NCBI GenBank assembly: GCA_041687295.1
Contig: JAWLCG010000156.1
Coordinates: 1 to 10,901 of the forward strand
Length of the DNA stretch: 10,901 bases
Origin: JAWLCG01 sp041687295
GTDB taxonomy: Bacteria; Planctomycetota; Phycisphaerae; SM23-33; FEN-1343
Reading direction: 5' to 3'
The translations under genes were made by a program, and so were the position numbers. Within the stretch, counting starts at the first letter, position 1; every line of letters starts with the position of its first letter. Shown in pieces: positions 1 to 7,786 of the stretch. Below the pieces are notes generated by a model. That model did not search any database and had not been told where the DNA came from. It was given only the letters and a program-made list of their open reading frames with translations.

Positions 1-1193
1 ACCGGCCAGGGCACCTGCAGCCGGGGCCGAAAGCTCACCAGCCCCAGCCGCTGCTCCAGGAAGACCACCAGGTTGATCATCGCGTAGGTGATCAGGAAGA
101 ACATCGTGATCAGCGGGGCGATGGCGTTGAGGCTCCGCAGCATCAGGGCGGCCAGCACGATCGCCCCGGTCAGGAACAGGGCGTGGCGGGGCTCGCCCTT
201 GGCGCTGCGCTGGGCCAGCCAGCGCCCCGGCGGCAGGATGCGGTGCTCGCCCAGGGCCTGCAGGATCCGCGGCGAGCCGACCAGCGACGCCAGGGCCGAC
301 GAAAAGGTCGCCCCCAGCAGCCCGCCCAGCACGGCCGGCCCCCAGGCGGCGCGGTCGACCAGGACCGTGTAGTTGCCCCGCAGGTCGTCCATCGGCGCCG
401 ACCGCGCCAGCCAGTACGCCAGCCCCAGGTACACCACCAGGCTCACCGCGATGGCCGACAGCGTGCCCACCGGGATCGCCCGGCGGGGGTCCTTCAGGTC
501 GCCGGACATGTTCGCCCCGGCCATGATGCCCGTGGCGGCTGGGAAGAACACCGCGAAGACGCTCCAGAACTCCCGGCTGACGAAGCCGCCCGCGAGCCCC
601 TCGGCCGGGGCCACCCACCAGGTCACCTCGTACTGCATCGAGCCCATCGCCGCCGCCACCGCCACCGACACCAGCGAGGCCCCGATCACCGCCAGGATCA
701 GGTACTGAATGCGGAACGCGAAGCCCGCGCTGATGTACGCCACCGCAAAGATCACCACGAAGAGCCCCAGGTCCACCGCCAGCGGCGGGTGCTCCGGAAA
801 GATCCACAACCAGCCCGCCCGGAAGCCGAAGATGTACATCGCCACCGCCAGCGTCTGCGACAGGTAGAGCGGAATGCCCACCGCCCCGCCGATCTCGATG
901 CCCAGCGACTGCGAGATGATCGAGTACGCCCCGCCGGCGCCGATGCGGATGTTGGTGACCACCGACGAGAGGCTCAGCCCCGTGCAGCCGGTGATGGCGA
1001 ACGACATCAGGATGATCACCACCGCCCCCAGCAGCCCGACCTGCCCCACGACCCAGCCCTCGCGGAGGTACATGATCACGCCCAGGATCGTCAGCAGCGT
1101 CGGCACGAAGACGCCGCTGAACATCCCGAACTTCCGCGGCCCCGGCGTGCCCTCGCGCGGCCCCTGCATCGCTTCACTGACATGCTCGTCCAT
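1..1193 (-). CDS. SLC12-like (cation-chloride cotransporter family) permease, N-terminal 397 residues, cut by window edge
   Basis: Integral inner-membrane transporter of the APC superfamily, SLC12 (Na-K-Cl / K-Cl cotransporter-like) branch. The reading frame is open without a stop from ATG 1193-1191 to the left edge, so only the N-terminal 397 residues are seen. About ten hydrophobic segments are visible (roughly residues 25-45, 51-72, 100-125, 138-158, 163-183, 208-228, 240-262, 283-306, 336-354, 357-378). Family landmarks are GGAYSIISQSLG (87-98) followed by a helix ending AVAMYIFGF, MAGANMSGDLKDP (224-236), SSALASLVGSPRILQAL (298-314), and FRPRL (388-392), where animal members have a similar FRP motif. 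The start is supported by a GGAGG seven bases upstream and by a short hydrophilic N-terminus before helix 1. Bacterial members are poorly characterised: the transported solute may be ions with chloride or an amino acid, and the sequence alone does not decide. The gene is divergent from the broken amylase gene. The family call is firm; the substrate is unknown. Confidence 0.9.
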   Translation of the reverse strand, partial: MDEHVSEAMQGPREGTPGPRKFGMFSGVFVPTLLTILGVIMYLREGWVVGQVGLLGAVVIILMSFAITGCTGLSLSSVVTNIRIGAGGAYSIISQSLGIEIGGAVGIPLYLSQTLAVAMYIFGFRAGWLWIFPEHPPLAVDLGLFVVIFAVAYISAGFAFRIQYLILAVIGASLVSVAVAAAMGSMQYEVTWWVAPAEGLAGGFVSREFWSVFAVFFPAATGIMAGANMSGDLKDPRRAIPVGTLSAIAVSLVVYLGLAYWLARSAPMDDLRGNYTVLVDRAAWGPAVLGGLLGATFSSALASLVGSPRILQALGEHRILPPGRWLAQRSAKGEPRHALFLTGAIVLAALMLRSLNAIAPLITMFFLITYAMINLVVFLEQRLGLVSFRPRLQVPWP

Positions 1194-1509
1194 GGCTGTG
1201 CCTCCCCCGCGTACCCCGACGGCTCTGCGGGTATTGTAGGCGTGGGGGGGGATTCCGCCTTGGCCCGGTCCCAACGGCAGGAAATGCGGGCCTCGGGGCC
1301 CGGGGAGGATGGCAGGGGCCGACGGGGCTGCCGCTGCCGCCAACTGCGGGCGAGACCGTCGATTAGAGGGATCGGCCCCCCGTGCCGGCCGGGCCGGTGG
1401 CGTGGGCGTCGGCTAATGGGTAAGGTATTCCCTGGAACCTCGATAGGGTCTTGCCAGTATATTCTCCGTGTCTGCCGACGAATAAACGGGACAGATACGG
1501 AGACGCCCC
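1194..1509. other. Divergent intergenic region between the permease and the amylase pseudogene
   Basis: This 316-base gap holds no convincing gene on either strand. It must carry the 5' signals of both flanking genes. On the minus strand a TACAAT (1238-1233) is a fair -10 box about 40 bases before the permease start, but no good -35 box precedes it because that stretch contains a run of eight C. On the plus strand TATATT (1458-1463) is a possible -10 box for the amylase gene, again with a poor -35. The middle (about 1260-1420) is very GC-rich, with short self-complementary runs that can be expected at this base composition. I see no tRNA, riboswitch or repeat here. Confidence 0.5.
1233..1238 (-). 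promoter_or_regulatory. Possible -10 box (TACAAT) for the SLC12-like permease
   Basis: TACAAT on the minus strand matches the sigma70 -10 consensus at five of six positions in an otherwise GC-rich stretch. It lies about 40 bases upstream of the permease start, leaving room for a short leader with the GGAGG ribosome binding site. No recognisable -35 hexamer sits 16-18 bases upstream, so this rests on one hexamer only. Confidence 0.3.
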
Positions 1510-3000
1510 TTGCAGCAATCCCTATGGGATGACAACAAGACGGCGCTGGCCGGTCGGCCCCTGACGGTGGGGGCTGGGCCGCGGGCGCCCGGGCCGGCGG
1601 TGGTGCTGGAGACTCCCCCGGCCGAGGTCTGGCTGGCCGAGCAGCGGGTCACGGGCCGGGTGGAAGGGCTGCGGGCCCGCGCGGGCGTGCTGCGCGTCAA
1701 CAGGCGGGCCTGGCCCTTCGTGGTGGATGCCGACGGGCGATTCGCCCTGACGGTTTGCCTGCGCGACCGCGTGAATCGGCTCGTCGCCAGCGTCGGCCAG
1801 GGCGGCTGCGTGCACGAGTCGGCCCCCGTCGAGCTGACGCTGGGCTATGCACTGCGCCCCGAGGTGCAGGCCCTGGCCGAGCCGGCCGGGCGGTTTGTCC
1901 GCCTGCGGGCGCGGGTCCTGGAGAACCCCCGCGCCGAGCGGCTGCGGTTCGTCTGGTCGGCCGACCCGCGTAACCCCGCCCCCGTCTCGATGCCCGAGAC
2001 GGTGGGCCCCGACCTGTGGGTGGGCCTGGGCGACGCCGCGCCGGCCGGCGAGTACTACTTCGATCTGCGGGTCGAACGGCCCGGCGGCGAGCCGGTCCGT
2101 GCCCGCACGCTGGTGACGGTCTCGCCGGACGGGGCGGTGGCGCCCTTCGACATCCGCACCGACCGGGCGGCCTGGTTTGAGCGGGCCGTGCTGTACCAGA
2201 TCACGCCCTACACCTTCGTCGCCCATGGCCGGCTGGCCGACGTGACGGCCAAGATCGACGAGCTGGCCCGCCTGGGCGTCAACACGCTCTACCTCCAGCC
2301 CATCTACGCCGCCGGCAGCCCGGGCCAGGGCTACGACGTGACGGACTTCTTCCGCGTCCGCGCCGACTACGGCGACGAACAGGACCTCCGCGCCCTGATC
2401 TCGGCCGCCCGCGCCCGCGGCCTGCGGGTGCTGCTGGACTTCGTGCCCAACCACACGGCCATCCAGCACCCCTACGCCCGCGACGTCGCCCGCTACGGGG
2501 CCCGCTCGCACTACGCGCGGTTCTACCAGGACGAGCCCGGCGGCGATCGCTACGCCGCCCATTGCCGCGACCTGCCCGACGGCGAGGCGCGGTTCGTGCA
2601 CTACTTCACGTGGCAGAACCTGCCCAACCTCGACGTGACCGAGCCCGAGGTGGTCCGCTAGCTCACCGAGGCGGGGCGGCACTGGGTGGAGCGGTTCGAC
2701 GTGGACGGCTTCCGGCTCGTCCGCCTGCGCCGCCAGCTGCCCGCCCTGACCGGCGAGGGCTTCGAGGAGCTGCCCACCGGCTCGGCCACCGCCTTCGCCT
2801 ACCGCCGCTGGCAGGGCGACCAGAGCGTCATCGTCGTGCTGAACCTCGGCGAGCAGGCCACCTCGGCCCGGCTGCGGGCGAGGGCGGGCGTCTCGGCCCT
2901 GCGCGACCTGCTGACCGGCGAGCGGGTCGCCTGCCAGGGTTGCGAGCTCAACCTGGATCTGCCCCCCTACGCTGCCCGCGTCCTGCTGGTCAAAGAGTAG
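1510..3000 (+). pseudogene. GH13 alpha-amylase-family gene, broken by an in-frame TAG and an internal deletion
   Basis: Remnant of a cytoplasmic-type alpha-glucan hydrolase or transferase of family GH13 (alpha-amylase clan). From a TTG start with GGAGA six bases upstream, the frame reads 383 codons, meets TAG at 2659-2661, then stays open 112 more codons to TAG at 2998-3000. Residues about 30-215 look like two beta-sandwich modules. The (beta/alpha)8 barrel starts near AVLYQITPYTF (226-236) and shows YLQPIYAAGSPGQGYDVTDF (261-280), region I DFVPNHT (310-316) and region V LPNLD (371-375). After the stop come GRHWVERFDVDGFRL (389-403) and then at once RLRRQLPAL and a C-terminal beta domain ending PPYAARVLL. 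The region II catalytic Asp expected after GFRL is Val404 (2719-2721), and region III (Glu) and region IV (HD) are absent, so roughly a hundred residues of barrel have been lost. No frameshift is seen and third positions stay GC-rich, so decay looks recent. No signal peptide is seen. A sequencing error could explain the stop but not easily the deletion. Confidence 0.85.
2659..2661 (+). other. In-frame TAG nonsense codon in the amylase gene
   Basis: The codons around it read PEVVR-TAG-LTEAGRHW. In GH13 proteins this is the helix leading into the region II strand, and an aromatic or other residue is normal here. A single base change from TGG, TAC or CAG gives TAG. The frame continues as recognisable GH13 sequence on the far side, which shows that the stop interrupts one ancestral gene. 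Confidence 0.85.
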
Positions 3001-3078
3001 GCCCTTCGAGCGCCGTCGCCGGGGCAGCCGTTGGTCGGACGGTTCGTTCCTGGCTGGACGGGCCACTGCGCCACGACT

Positions 3079-3216
3079 TCAGCGGCTCGGGCCGTCGAGC
3101 AGTTCCAGGACGCGTTCGGTGGGCAGCGGGGGAGAGGGGGCCTCCATCCGCTGCCGGGCCTCGCGGAACTCGACCCGGTCTACGCGCTTCTCGCCCTGGC
3201 GGTGGGCGTCGGTATC
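3079..3216 (-). other. Coding-like tail after the RND stop: possible frameshifted C-terminus of the pump or a small gene remnant
   Basis: Directly after the pump's TGA (3217-3215) on the minus strand, a frame shifted by one base runs 45 codons without a stop to TGA 3081-3079. About nine in ten of its third positions are G or C, as in the real genes here. The peptide is charged and natural-looking (for example GEKRVDRVEFREARQRMEA, then LPTERVLELLDGPSR). Dropping the single T at 3217 would fuse it in frame after ...PTTGTA to give a pump of about 1125 residues. The only ATG inside (3147-3145) would give a 22-residue peptide with no clear ribosome binding site. I do not recognise the sequence. 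It could be a frameshifted cytoplasmic tail, a remnant of another gene, or chance. Confidence 0.4.
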
Positions 3217-6200
3217 AGGCGGTGCCGGTGGTCGGGCCGGTGGGGACGGGGTTGCCCTCAGCGTCGAGATTCTCGCCGGCGTGGTGCAGGCCGCCGAGGT
3301 ACTGCCAGCCCATCCACTGGCCGATCGCGCGGAGCAGGCTGTAGACGCTCACGTAGAGCGTGGGCACGAAGACCAGCGTCAGCAGCGTGGCGAAGCCCAG
3401 GCCGAAGACCAGGGCGCTGGCCATGGGGCTCCACCACTCGACCGCTTCGCTGGGGCCGGTGATCCACTTCATGGCGTGGAAATCGTACATAAAGCCGGTG
3501 ACCATGGGGGTCAGGCTGAGCATGGTAGTGACGGCCGTCAGAACCACGGGGCGCAGGCGGGTGCGTCCGGCCTCGACGGCGGCCTCGACCAGGCCCATGC
3601 CGCCCCGCTGGAGCTGGCGGGTGTAGTCCAGCAGGACGATGGCGTTGTTGACCACCACGCCGGCGAGGCTCACCACGCCGATGCCGGTCATGATGATCAC
3701 GAAGGGCATCTCCATCACCAGCAGGCCCACCAGCACGCCGATGAGGCTCATGCCCACCGTCGTCATGATTACCAGCGGCACGCTCACGGTGTTGAACTGG
3801 GCGACCAGGATCATCAGGATCAGCAGCATCGCGATGAGGTAGGCCCGGCCCAGGAAGGCGGTGGCCTTGTCCTGCTCCTCCTTTTCGCCGTCGTAGGTCA
3901 GCGTGTAGCCTTCGGGCAGCGTCAGCCCGGTCAGCGCGGCGTTCTGCGCCTGCTGGGCGGGCGTGGGCTGGAGGATGCGCGTGACGTCGGCGAGGACCTC
4001 CTCGGGCTTTCGCCCCTCGGCGTCGGCGGTCAGGGTGACGACGCGCTTCTGGTCGATGCGGTGGATGTCGCCGAAGCCGCCCGCGTAGACGAACTCGCCC
4101 AGGCTGCTCAGCGGCACCGGGTCGCCGGTCTCGCTGGGCACCTGCAGGCGGAAGAGGTCCTCGACGTTCTGCCGCTGGTCGATCGGCAGGCGGACGGTGA
4201 TGTCGTACTCGTCGTTGAACTGGCGGTAGGTGCCGACCTTTCGCCCGAACATGGCCGTCTTGAGGAACTGGCCGACCACGTTGGTGTTGACGTTGAGCAG
4301 CATCGCCCTTCGGCGGTCGACGCGGAACTGCAGCTCGGGGCGGCTGGCCTCGTAGTCGCTGCTGAGGTTGACCATGCCCGGCGTGCCGGCGATCATGTTC
4401 TTGGCCTGCTCGCTGATGGTCGCCAGGGTGGCGAAATCCTCGCCGGCGAACTCCAGCGTGACGGCCGAGCCGGTCGGCGGGCCGTGCTGCTCCTCGCTGA
4501 CCTCGACCTCCACGCCGGGCAGGTCGCTCAGCAGGCCGCGCAGCTCGGCGAGGATCACGTTGCTGGGCCGGAGGCGGTTGGCGAAGTCGGGGAAGACCAT
4601 TGTCAGGCGGGCCTCCTGGGGCCCGGCGTTGCCCCCGCCGAAGCCCCCGTCCCCGCCGCCGGCGCCGACGGTGGTGATGACGTGCTTCATCTCGCCGCGC
4701 TGCAGGTAGGGCGCGAGGCGCGACTCGACGACCTGGGCGAGCTGGTCGGTGTAGTAGATGTTCGTGCCCTGGGGGGCGCGGACGCTCACCGTGCCGCGCT
4801 CGGGGTCGATGTCCGGGAAGAACAGCACGCCGGCGCTGTATCGCTGGAAGACCATGAGCAGCCCCACCAGCAGCAGGACGGCCACCACCAGCGTGGCGAT
4901 CCGGCTGAGCGGGGTGCCCAGGACCGCCGTCAGCACCCGCGTGTAGAGGCGCTGGAAGATGTTGTGGTGCTCGCCGGCGCCGGAGGTGCCGTGGGCGCGG
5001 ATGAACAGGCTGGCCAGCACCGGGCTGATTACCAGGGCGACGAACAGCGAACTGCTCAGCACCGTGATGACGGTGATGGGCAGGTACTTCATGAAGTCGC
5101 CCATGATGCCTTCCCACAGCAGCAGCGGGGCGAAGGCGGCGATCGTCGTCGCCGTCGAGGTGATGACCGGCCAGGCGACCTCGGCGGTGCCCTTCATCGC
5201 CGCCTGCACCCGGCTATGGCCCAGTTGCATGTAGCGGTAGATGTTCTCGACGATGACGATGGCGTTGTCCACCAGCATGCCCAGCGCCAGGATCAGGCTG
5301 AACAGCACGATCATGTTCAGCGTGATGCCCATCGCCTGGAGGATCGCGAAGCTCATCAGCATGCTCAGCGGAATCACCGCCGCCACCACCAGGGCCGTGC
5401 GGAAACCCAGGAACAGCATCAGCACGCACAGCACCAGGATCAGGGCGGTCAGGATGTTGTTCTCCAGCTCGGCGACCATCTCGTTGATGTCGTCCGAGCG
5501 GTCCATGGTGATCTCGATCTCCACGCCGGCGGGCGCCTGCAGGCGGGCCTGGGCGAGGATGGTCTTGACCTGGTCGGCGATATCGAGGATGTTCGCCCCG
5601 ACGCGCTTCTTGACGCCGATGGTGATGGCCGGCTCGCCGTCGAGTCGGCTGATGGTCTCGCGGTCCTTGAAGGTGTCGCGGACGGTCGCGACGTCGGCCA
5701 GGTAGATCGGCTTGCCGTCGCGGACGGTCAGCAGCAGGTGGTCGACGTCGGCGGGCTCGGTGAACTCAGCCGGCACGCGGATGTTGAACTTGGTCGCCCC
5801 GCTCTCCATGCCGCCGGCCGAGACGTTGACGTTCTCGTTGGGCACCAGGCTCACCAGCTCCGGCAGGCCGATGCGATAGGCGGCCAGGCGGTCGGGGTCG
5901 AACTCGATGCGGATCTCCCGCTCCAGGGCGCCGCTGACCTCCGCCTCCAGCACGCCGGGCACCCGCTCGATGTAGTCCTCGAGCTCCTCGGCGATGACCT
6001 TGAGGCGGACCGGCGAGATCGGCCCGGCCACGTTGATGTACATGATGGGGAACTCGGCGACGTTGATCTCGCCGATGGTGGGCTCCTCGGCCTCGGTCGG
6101 CAGCTCGCCGCGGGCCAGGTCCACCTTGTCGCGGACCCGCTGCAGGGCGTCGTCGATCAGGACGTCAGGCGTGAACTCCACGCGGATGAGGCTGAAGCCC

Positions 6201-6457
6201 TCCTTGCTGGTCGAGGTGATCTCCTCGACGCCCTTGAGGCCACTGAGCTCCTGCTCGATCTCCATCGTCACGGTGGTCTCGACGTCCTCGGGGCTGGCGC
6301 CCTCGTAGACGGTGGAGATCAGCACGATCGGGATCGGCACGTCCGGGGCGCTCTCGCGCGGCAGCGTGACGTAGGCCATCACGCCGGCGATCACGACAAT
6401 CACCACCAGCACCAGCACGGTGATGCGATTTTTCAGGGCTGCATTGGACAGGATCAT
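3215..6457 (-). CDS. RND-type multidrug efflux pump, inner-membrane subunit (HAE1 family, AcrB/SwrC-like)
   Basis: Proton-driven inner-membrane transporter that takes hydrophobic or amphiphilic compounds from the periplasm and membrane and passes them to an outer-membrane channel through the adaptor encoded just upstream. At 1080 residues it has the usual family length. It shows the duplicated RND plan: TM1 (about 11-31), a large periplasmic domain starting LPRESAPDVPIPIV, TM2-6 (about 334-487), TM7 (about 519-536), a second periplasmic domain (about 540-870), then TM8-12 (about 871-1041). In TM4 the proton-relay motif is LGMLVDNAIVIVEN, with one Asp (397) and Asn398 where AcrB has two Asp. 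In TM10 VVNNAIVLLDY has Asn937 at the AcrB Lys940 position; this pattern is known in SwrC-like and other non-AcrB pumps. A Gly-rich loop lies at 598-609. The ATG has an AAGGAA eight bases upstream. It is the last gene of the tetR-adaptor-pump operon. Drug or solute range cannot be read from the sequence. See the coding-like tail after its stop. Confidence 0.95.
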   Translation of the reverse strand: MILSNAALKNRITVLVLVVIVVIAGVMAYVTLPRESAPDVPIPIVLISTVYEGASPEDVETTVTMEIEQELSGLKGVEEITSTSKEGFSLIRVEFTPDVLIDDALQRVRDKVDLARGELPTEAEEPTIGEINVAEFPIMYINVAGPISPVRLKVIAEELEDYIERVPGVLEAEVSGALEREIRIEFDPDRLAAYRIGLPELVSLVPNENVNVSAGGMESGATKFNIRVPAEFTEPADVDHLLLTVRDGKPIYLADVATVRDTFKDRETISRLDGEPAITIGVKKRVGANILDIADQVKTILAQARLQAPAGVEIEITMDRSDDINEMVAELENNILTALILVLCVLMLFLGFRTALVVAAVIPLSMLMSFAILQAMGITLNMIVLFSLILALGMLVDNAIVIVENIYRYMQLGHSRVQAAMKGTAEVAWPVITSTATTIAAFAPLLLWEGIMGDFMKYLPITVITVLSSSLFVALVISPVLASLFIRAHGTSGAGEHHNIFQRLYTRVLTAVLGTPLSRIATLVVAVLLLVGLLMVFQRYSAGVLFFPDIDPERGTVSVRAPQGTNIYYTDQLAQVVESRLAPYLQRGEMKHVITTVGAGGGDGGFGGGNAGPQEARLTMVFPDFANRLRPSNVILAELRGLLSDLPGVEVEVSEEQHGPPTGSAVTLEFAGEDFATLATISEQAKNMIAGTPGMVNLSSDYEASRPELQFRVDRRRAMLLNVNTNVVGQFLKTAMFGRKVGTYRQFNDEYDITVRLPIDQRQNVEDLFRLQVPSETGDPVPLSSLGEFVYAGGFGDIHRIDQKRVVTLTADAEGRKPEEVLADVTRILQPTPAQQAQNAALTGLTLPEGYTLTYDGEKEEQDKATAFLGRAYLIAMLLILMILVAQFNTVSVPLVIMTTVGMSLIGVLVGLLVMEMPFVIIMTGIGVVSLAGVVVNNAIVLLDYTRQLQRGGMGLVEAAVEAGRTRLRPVVLTAVTTMLSLTPMVTGFMYDFHAMKWITGPSEAVEWWSPMASALVFGLGFATLLTLVFVPTLYVSVYSLLRAIGQWMGWQYLGGLHHAGENLDAEGNPVPTGPTTGTA

Positions 6458-6460
6458 GGT

Positions 6461-6475
6461 CGCGATTCCTTCGCG
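6461..6475 (-). promoter_or_regulatory. Hairpin presenting the pump gene's Shine-Dalgarno in its loop
   Basis: In the 39-base gap between adaptor and pump, the minus strand reads CGCGA-AGGAA-TCGCG: a perfect five-pair stem whose five-base loop is the ribosome binding sequence, three bases before the ATG. It could tune translation of the pump relative to the adaptor, or be chance in GC-rich DNA. Confidence 0.4.
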
Positions 6476-6496
6476 TCAGTTTCGGATCCGGCGGGA

Positions 6497-7774
6497 CTAC
6501 AGGGCGTCGGCTTCGGCCTGGGGGGTCGGCGGCGGAGTCGTCTCGACCTGCACGGCCGGGCCGACGGGGGCCGGCTCGCTGCCCGGCAGCAGCTGGGCCA
6601 CCGAGGGCTGTGGGCGGACGGGCTGGTCCTGCCCGACGAGCCGCTGGCCCCGGACGATCAGCGTCTCGCCGGCAGCCAGGCTCGGCACGGCCGGGTCGTA
6701 GCCCGGCTCGCCCGGCCCGACGGGCAGCACCTGGGCCTCCCGGCCCCGCAGCAGGCCGATCTTCACCCGCCGCTGGCGGGCCAGGCCGTCCTCAACGACG
6801 TAGACCTGGTAGCCCTGCTCCAGGGGGATCACCGCGTCCAGCGGGATCATCAGCACGTCGGTGAGCCGCTGGCGGGCCAGCTGCACCCGCACGATCATGC
6901 CCGGGCGCAGCACCAGGTTCGGGTTGGGCACGCGGACCTCGGTCTGGAAGGTCCGCGTCCGCGGGTCGGCGGTGGCCTTGATGAAGGTGATCGTACCGGT
7001 GAAGCTCTGGTCGTAGAGGGCTTCGACCACGACGGTGGCCTGCTGGCCGACGGCAATATACTTCACGTCGCGCTCGGGCACGCTGACCTGCACCTTGACC
7101 GCGCTGATGTCGACCAGCTCGGCCACCGGCGTGCCGGGGCTGACGAACTCGCCGACCTCGACCTGCATGTCGTTCAGCAGGCCGATCGAGTCGGGCGTCT
7201 CCTGCGAGCCGTGCACACGGGTCGGAGCGTAGATGGTCGTGCGGTCCAGCCGAACCTTCGCCGAGGCCAGCTGCGCCTCCGAGCGGCGGACCGTGGTGCG
7301 GGCGATGTCCAGCTCGCCCTCGCTGGCGACGCCGCGGCGGGCGGCCTCTTCGAGGCGCTCAAGCTCGCGGCGGTCGTACTCGGCCTGGGCGGCGTCCTTG
7401 TTGTACTCGGCCTCGATCAGCTCGCGGTCGAGGTAGACCAGCGGCTGGCCCGGGCGGATCAGCTCGCCCTCGCGGGCGGCGACTCGCGCGACCTGGGCAT
7501 TGACCTCGGCGGCGATCTGGATCGTCGCCCACGGCTCGACGACGGCCGGGATCGTGAAACTGTCGACGAACTCCTCCAGCGGCTCCAGGACGGTCGTCGC
7601 CACGTTCACCACGGGCCGATCGACGTTGAGTTCCGGCTCGGGCTTGTCTGGCAGCAGGGCGCCCAGGGCGATGACGGCCGCCACGGCCACCACAATCACC
7701 AGCACCGGAACGACCACCCGCCGCACGAGGGACCTGCCGCCCGGCCGGCTGTATTGCATCTTTTGAGCGCTCAT
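6497..7774 (-). CDS. Efflux RND transporter periplasmic adaptor subunit (membrane fusion protein)
   Basis: Adaptor that bridges the RND pump to an outer-membrane channel. The 425 residues show an N-terminal membrane anchor (about 18-41, basic residues before it and no lipobox Cys, so anchored by a helix rather than lipidated), then the split barrel-sandwich (lipoyl-like) domain. Its first half is about 76-117 (VVEPWATIQIAAEVNAQVAR ... GELIRPGQPLVYLD). An alpha-helical hairpin rich in Glu, Ala and Arg follows (about 118-178), then the second half (about 179-222, IYAPTRV ... VEVGEFVSPGTPVAELV). Next come the beta-barrel domain (224-302) and the membrane-proximal domain (303-380). The second lipoyl half carries about ten extra residues (HGSQETPDSI) where a short turn such as FDGVV is usual. 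The last 45 residues are Pro-rich and probably disordered. The ATG has AGGAG five bases upstream. The gene starts 12 bases after the tetR stop and lies 39 bases before the pump, so it is co-transcribed with both. Confidence 0.93.
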   Translation of the reverse strand: MSAQKMQYSRPGGRSLVRRVVVPVLVIVVAVAAVIALGALLPDKPEPELNVDRPVVNVATTVLEPLEEFVDSFTIPAVVEPWATIQIAAEVNAQVARVAAREGELIRPGQPLVYLDRELIEAEYNKDAAQAEYDRRELERLEEAARRGVASEGELDIARTTVRRSEAQLASAKVRLDRTTIYAPTRVHGSQETPDSIGLLNDMQVEVGEFVSPGTPVAELVDISAVKVQVSVPERDVKYIAVGQQATVVVEALYDQSFTGTITFIKATADPRTRTFQTEVRVPNPNLVLRPGMIVRVQLARQRLTDVLMIPLDAVIPLEQGYQVYVVEDGLARQRRVKIGLLRGREAQVLPVGPGEPGYDPAVPSLAAGETLIVRGQRLVGQDQPVRPQPSVAQLLPGSEPAPVGPAVQVETTPPPTPQAEADAL

Positions 7775-7786
7775 ACGACTCCTGCC

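Noticed and set aside
183..1532. A 449-codon plus-strand frame across the permease gene
   Set aside because: The translation is a His/Arg/Gln/Pro-rich antisense shadow. The minus strand encodes SLC12 motifs without interruption.
2659..2661. TAG read as pyrrolysine or another recoded amino acid
   Set aside because: No recoding machinery or downstream structure is seen, other genes here end in TAG (2998-3000, the adaptor, the propeller protein, DUF981), and the catalytic residues are missing anyway.
1522..3066. A 514-codon minus-strand frame opposite the amylase gene
   Set aside because: The peptide has the same low-complexity antisense character, while the plus strand encodes clear GH13 motifs.
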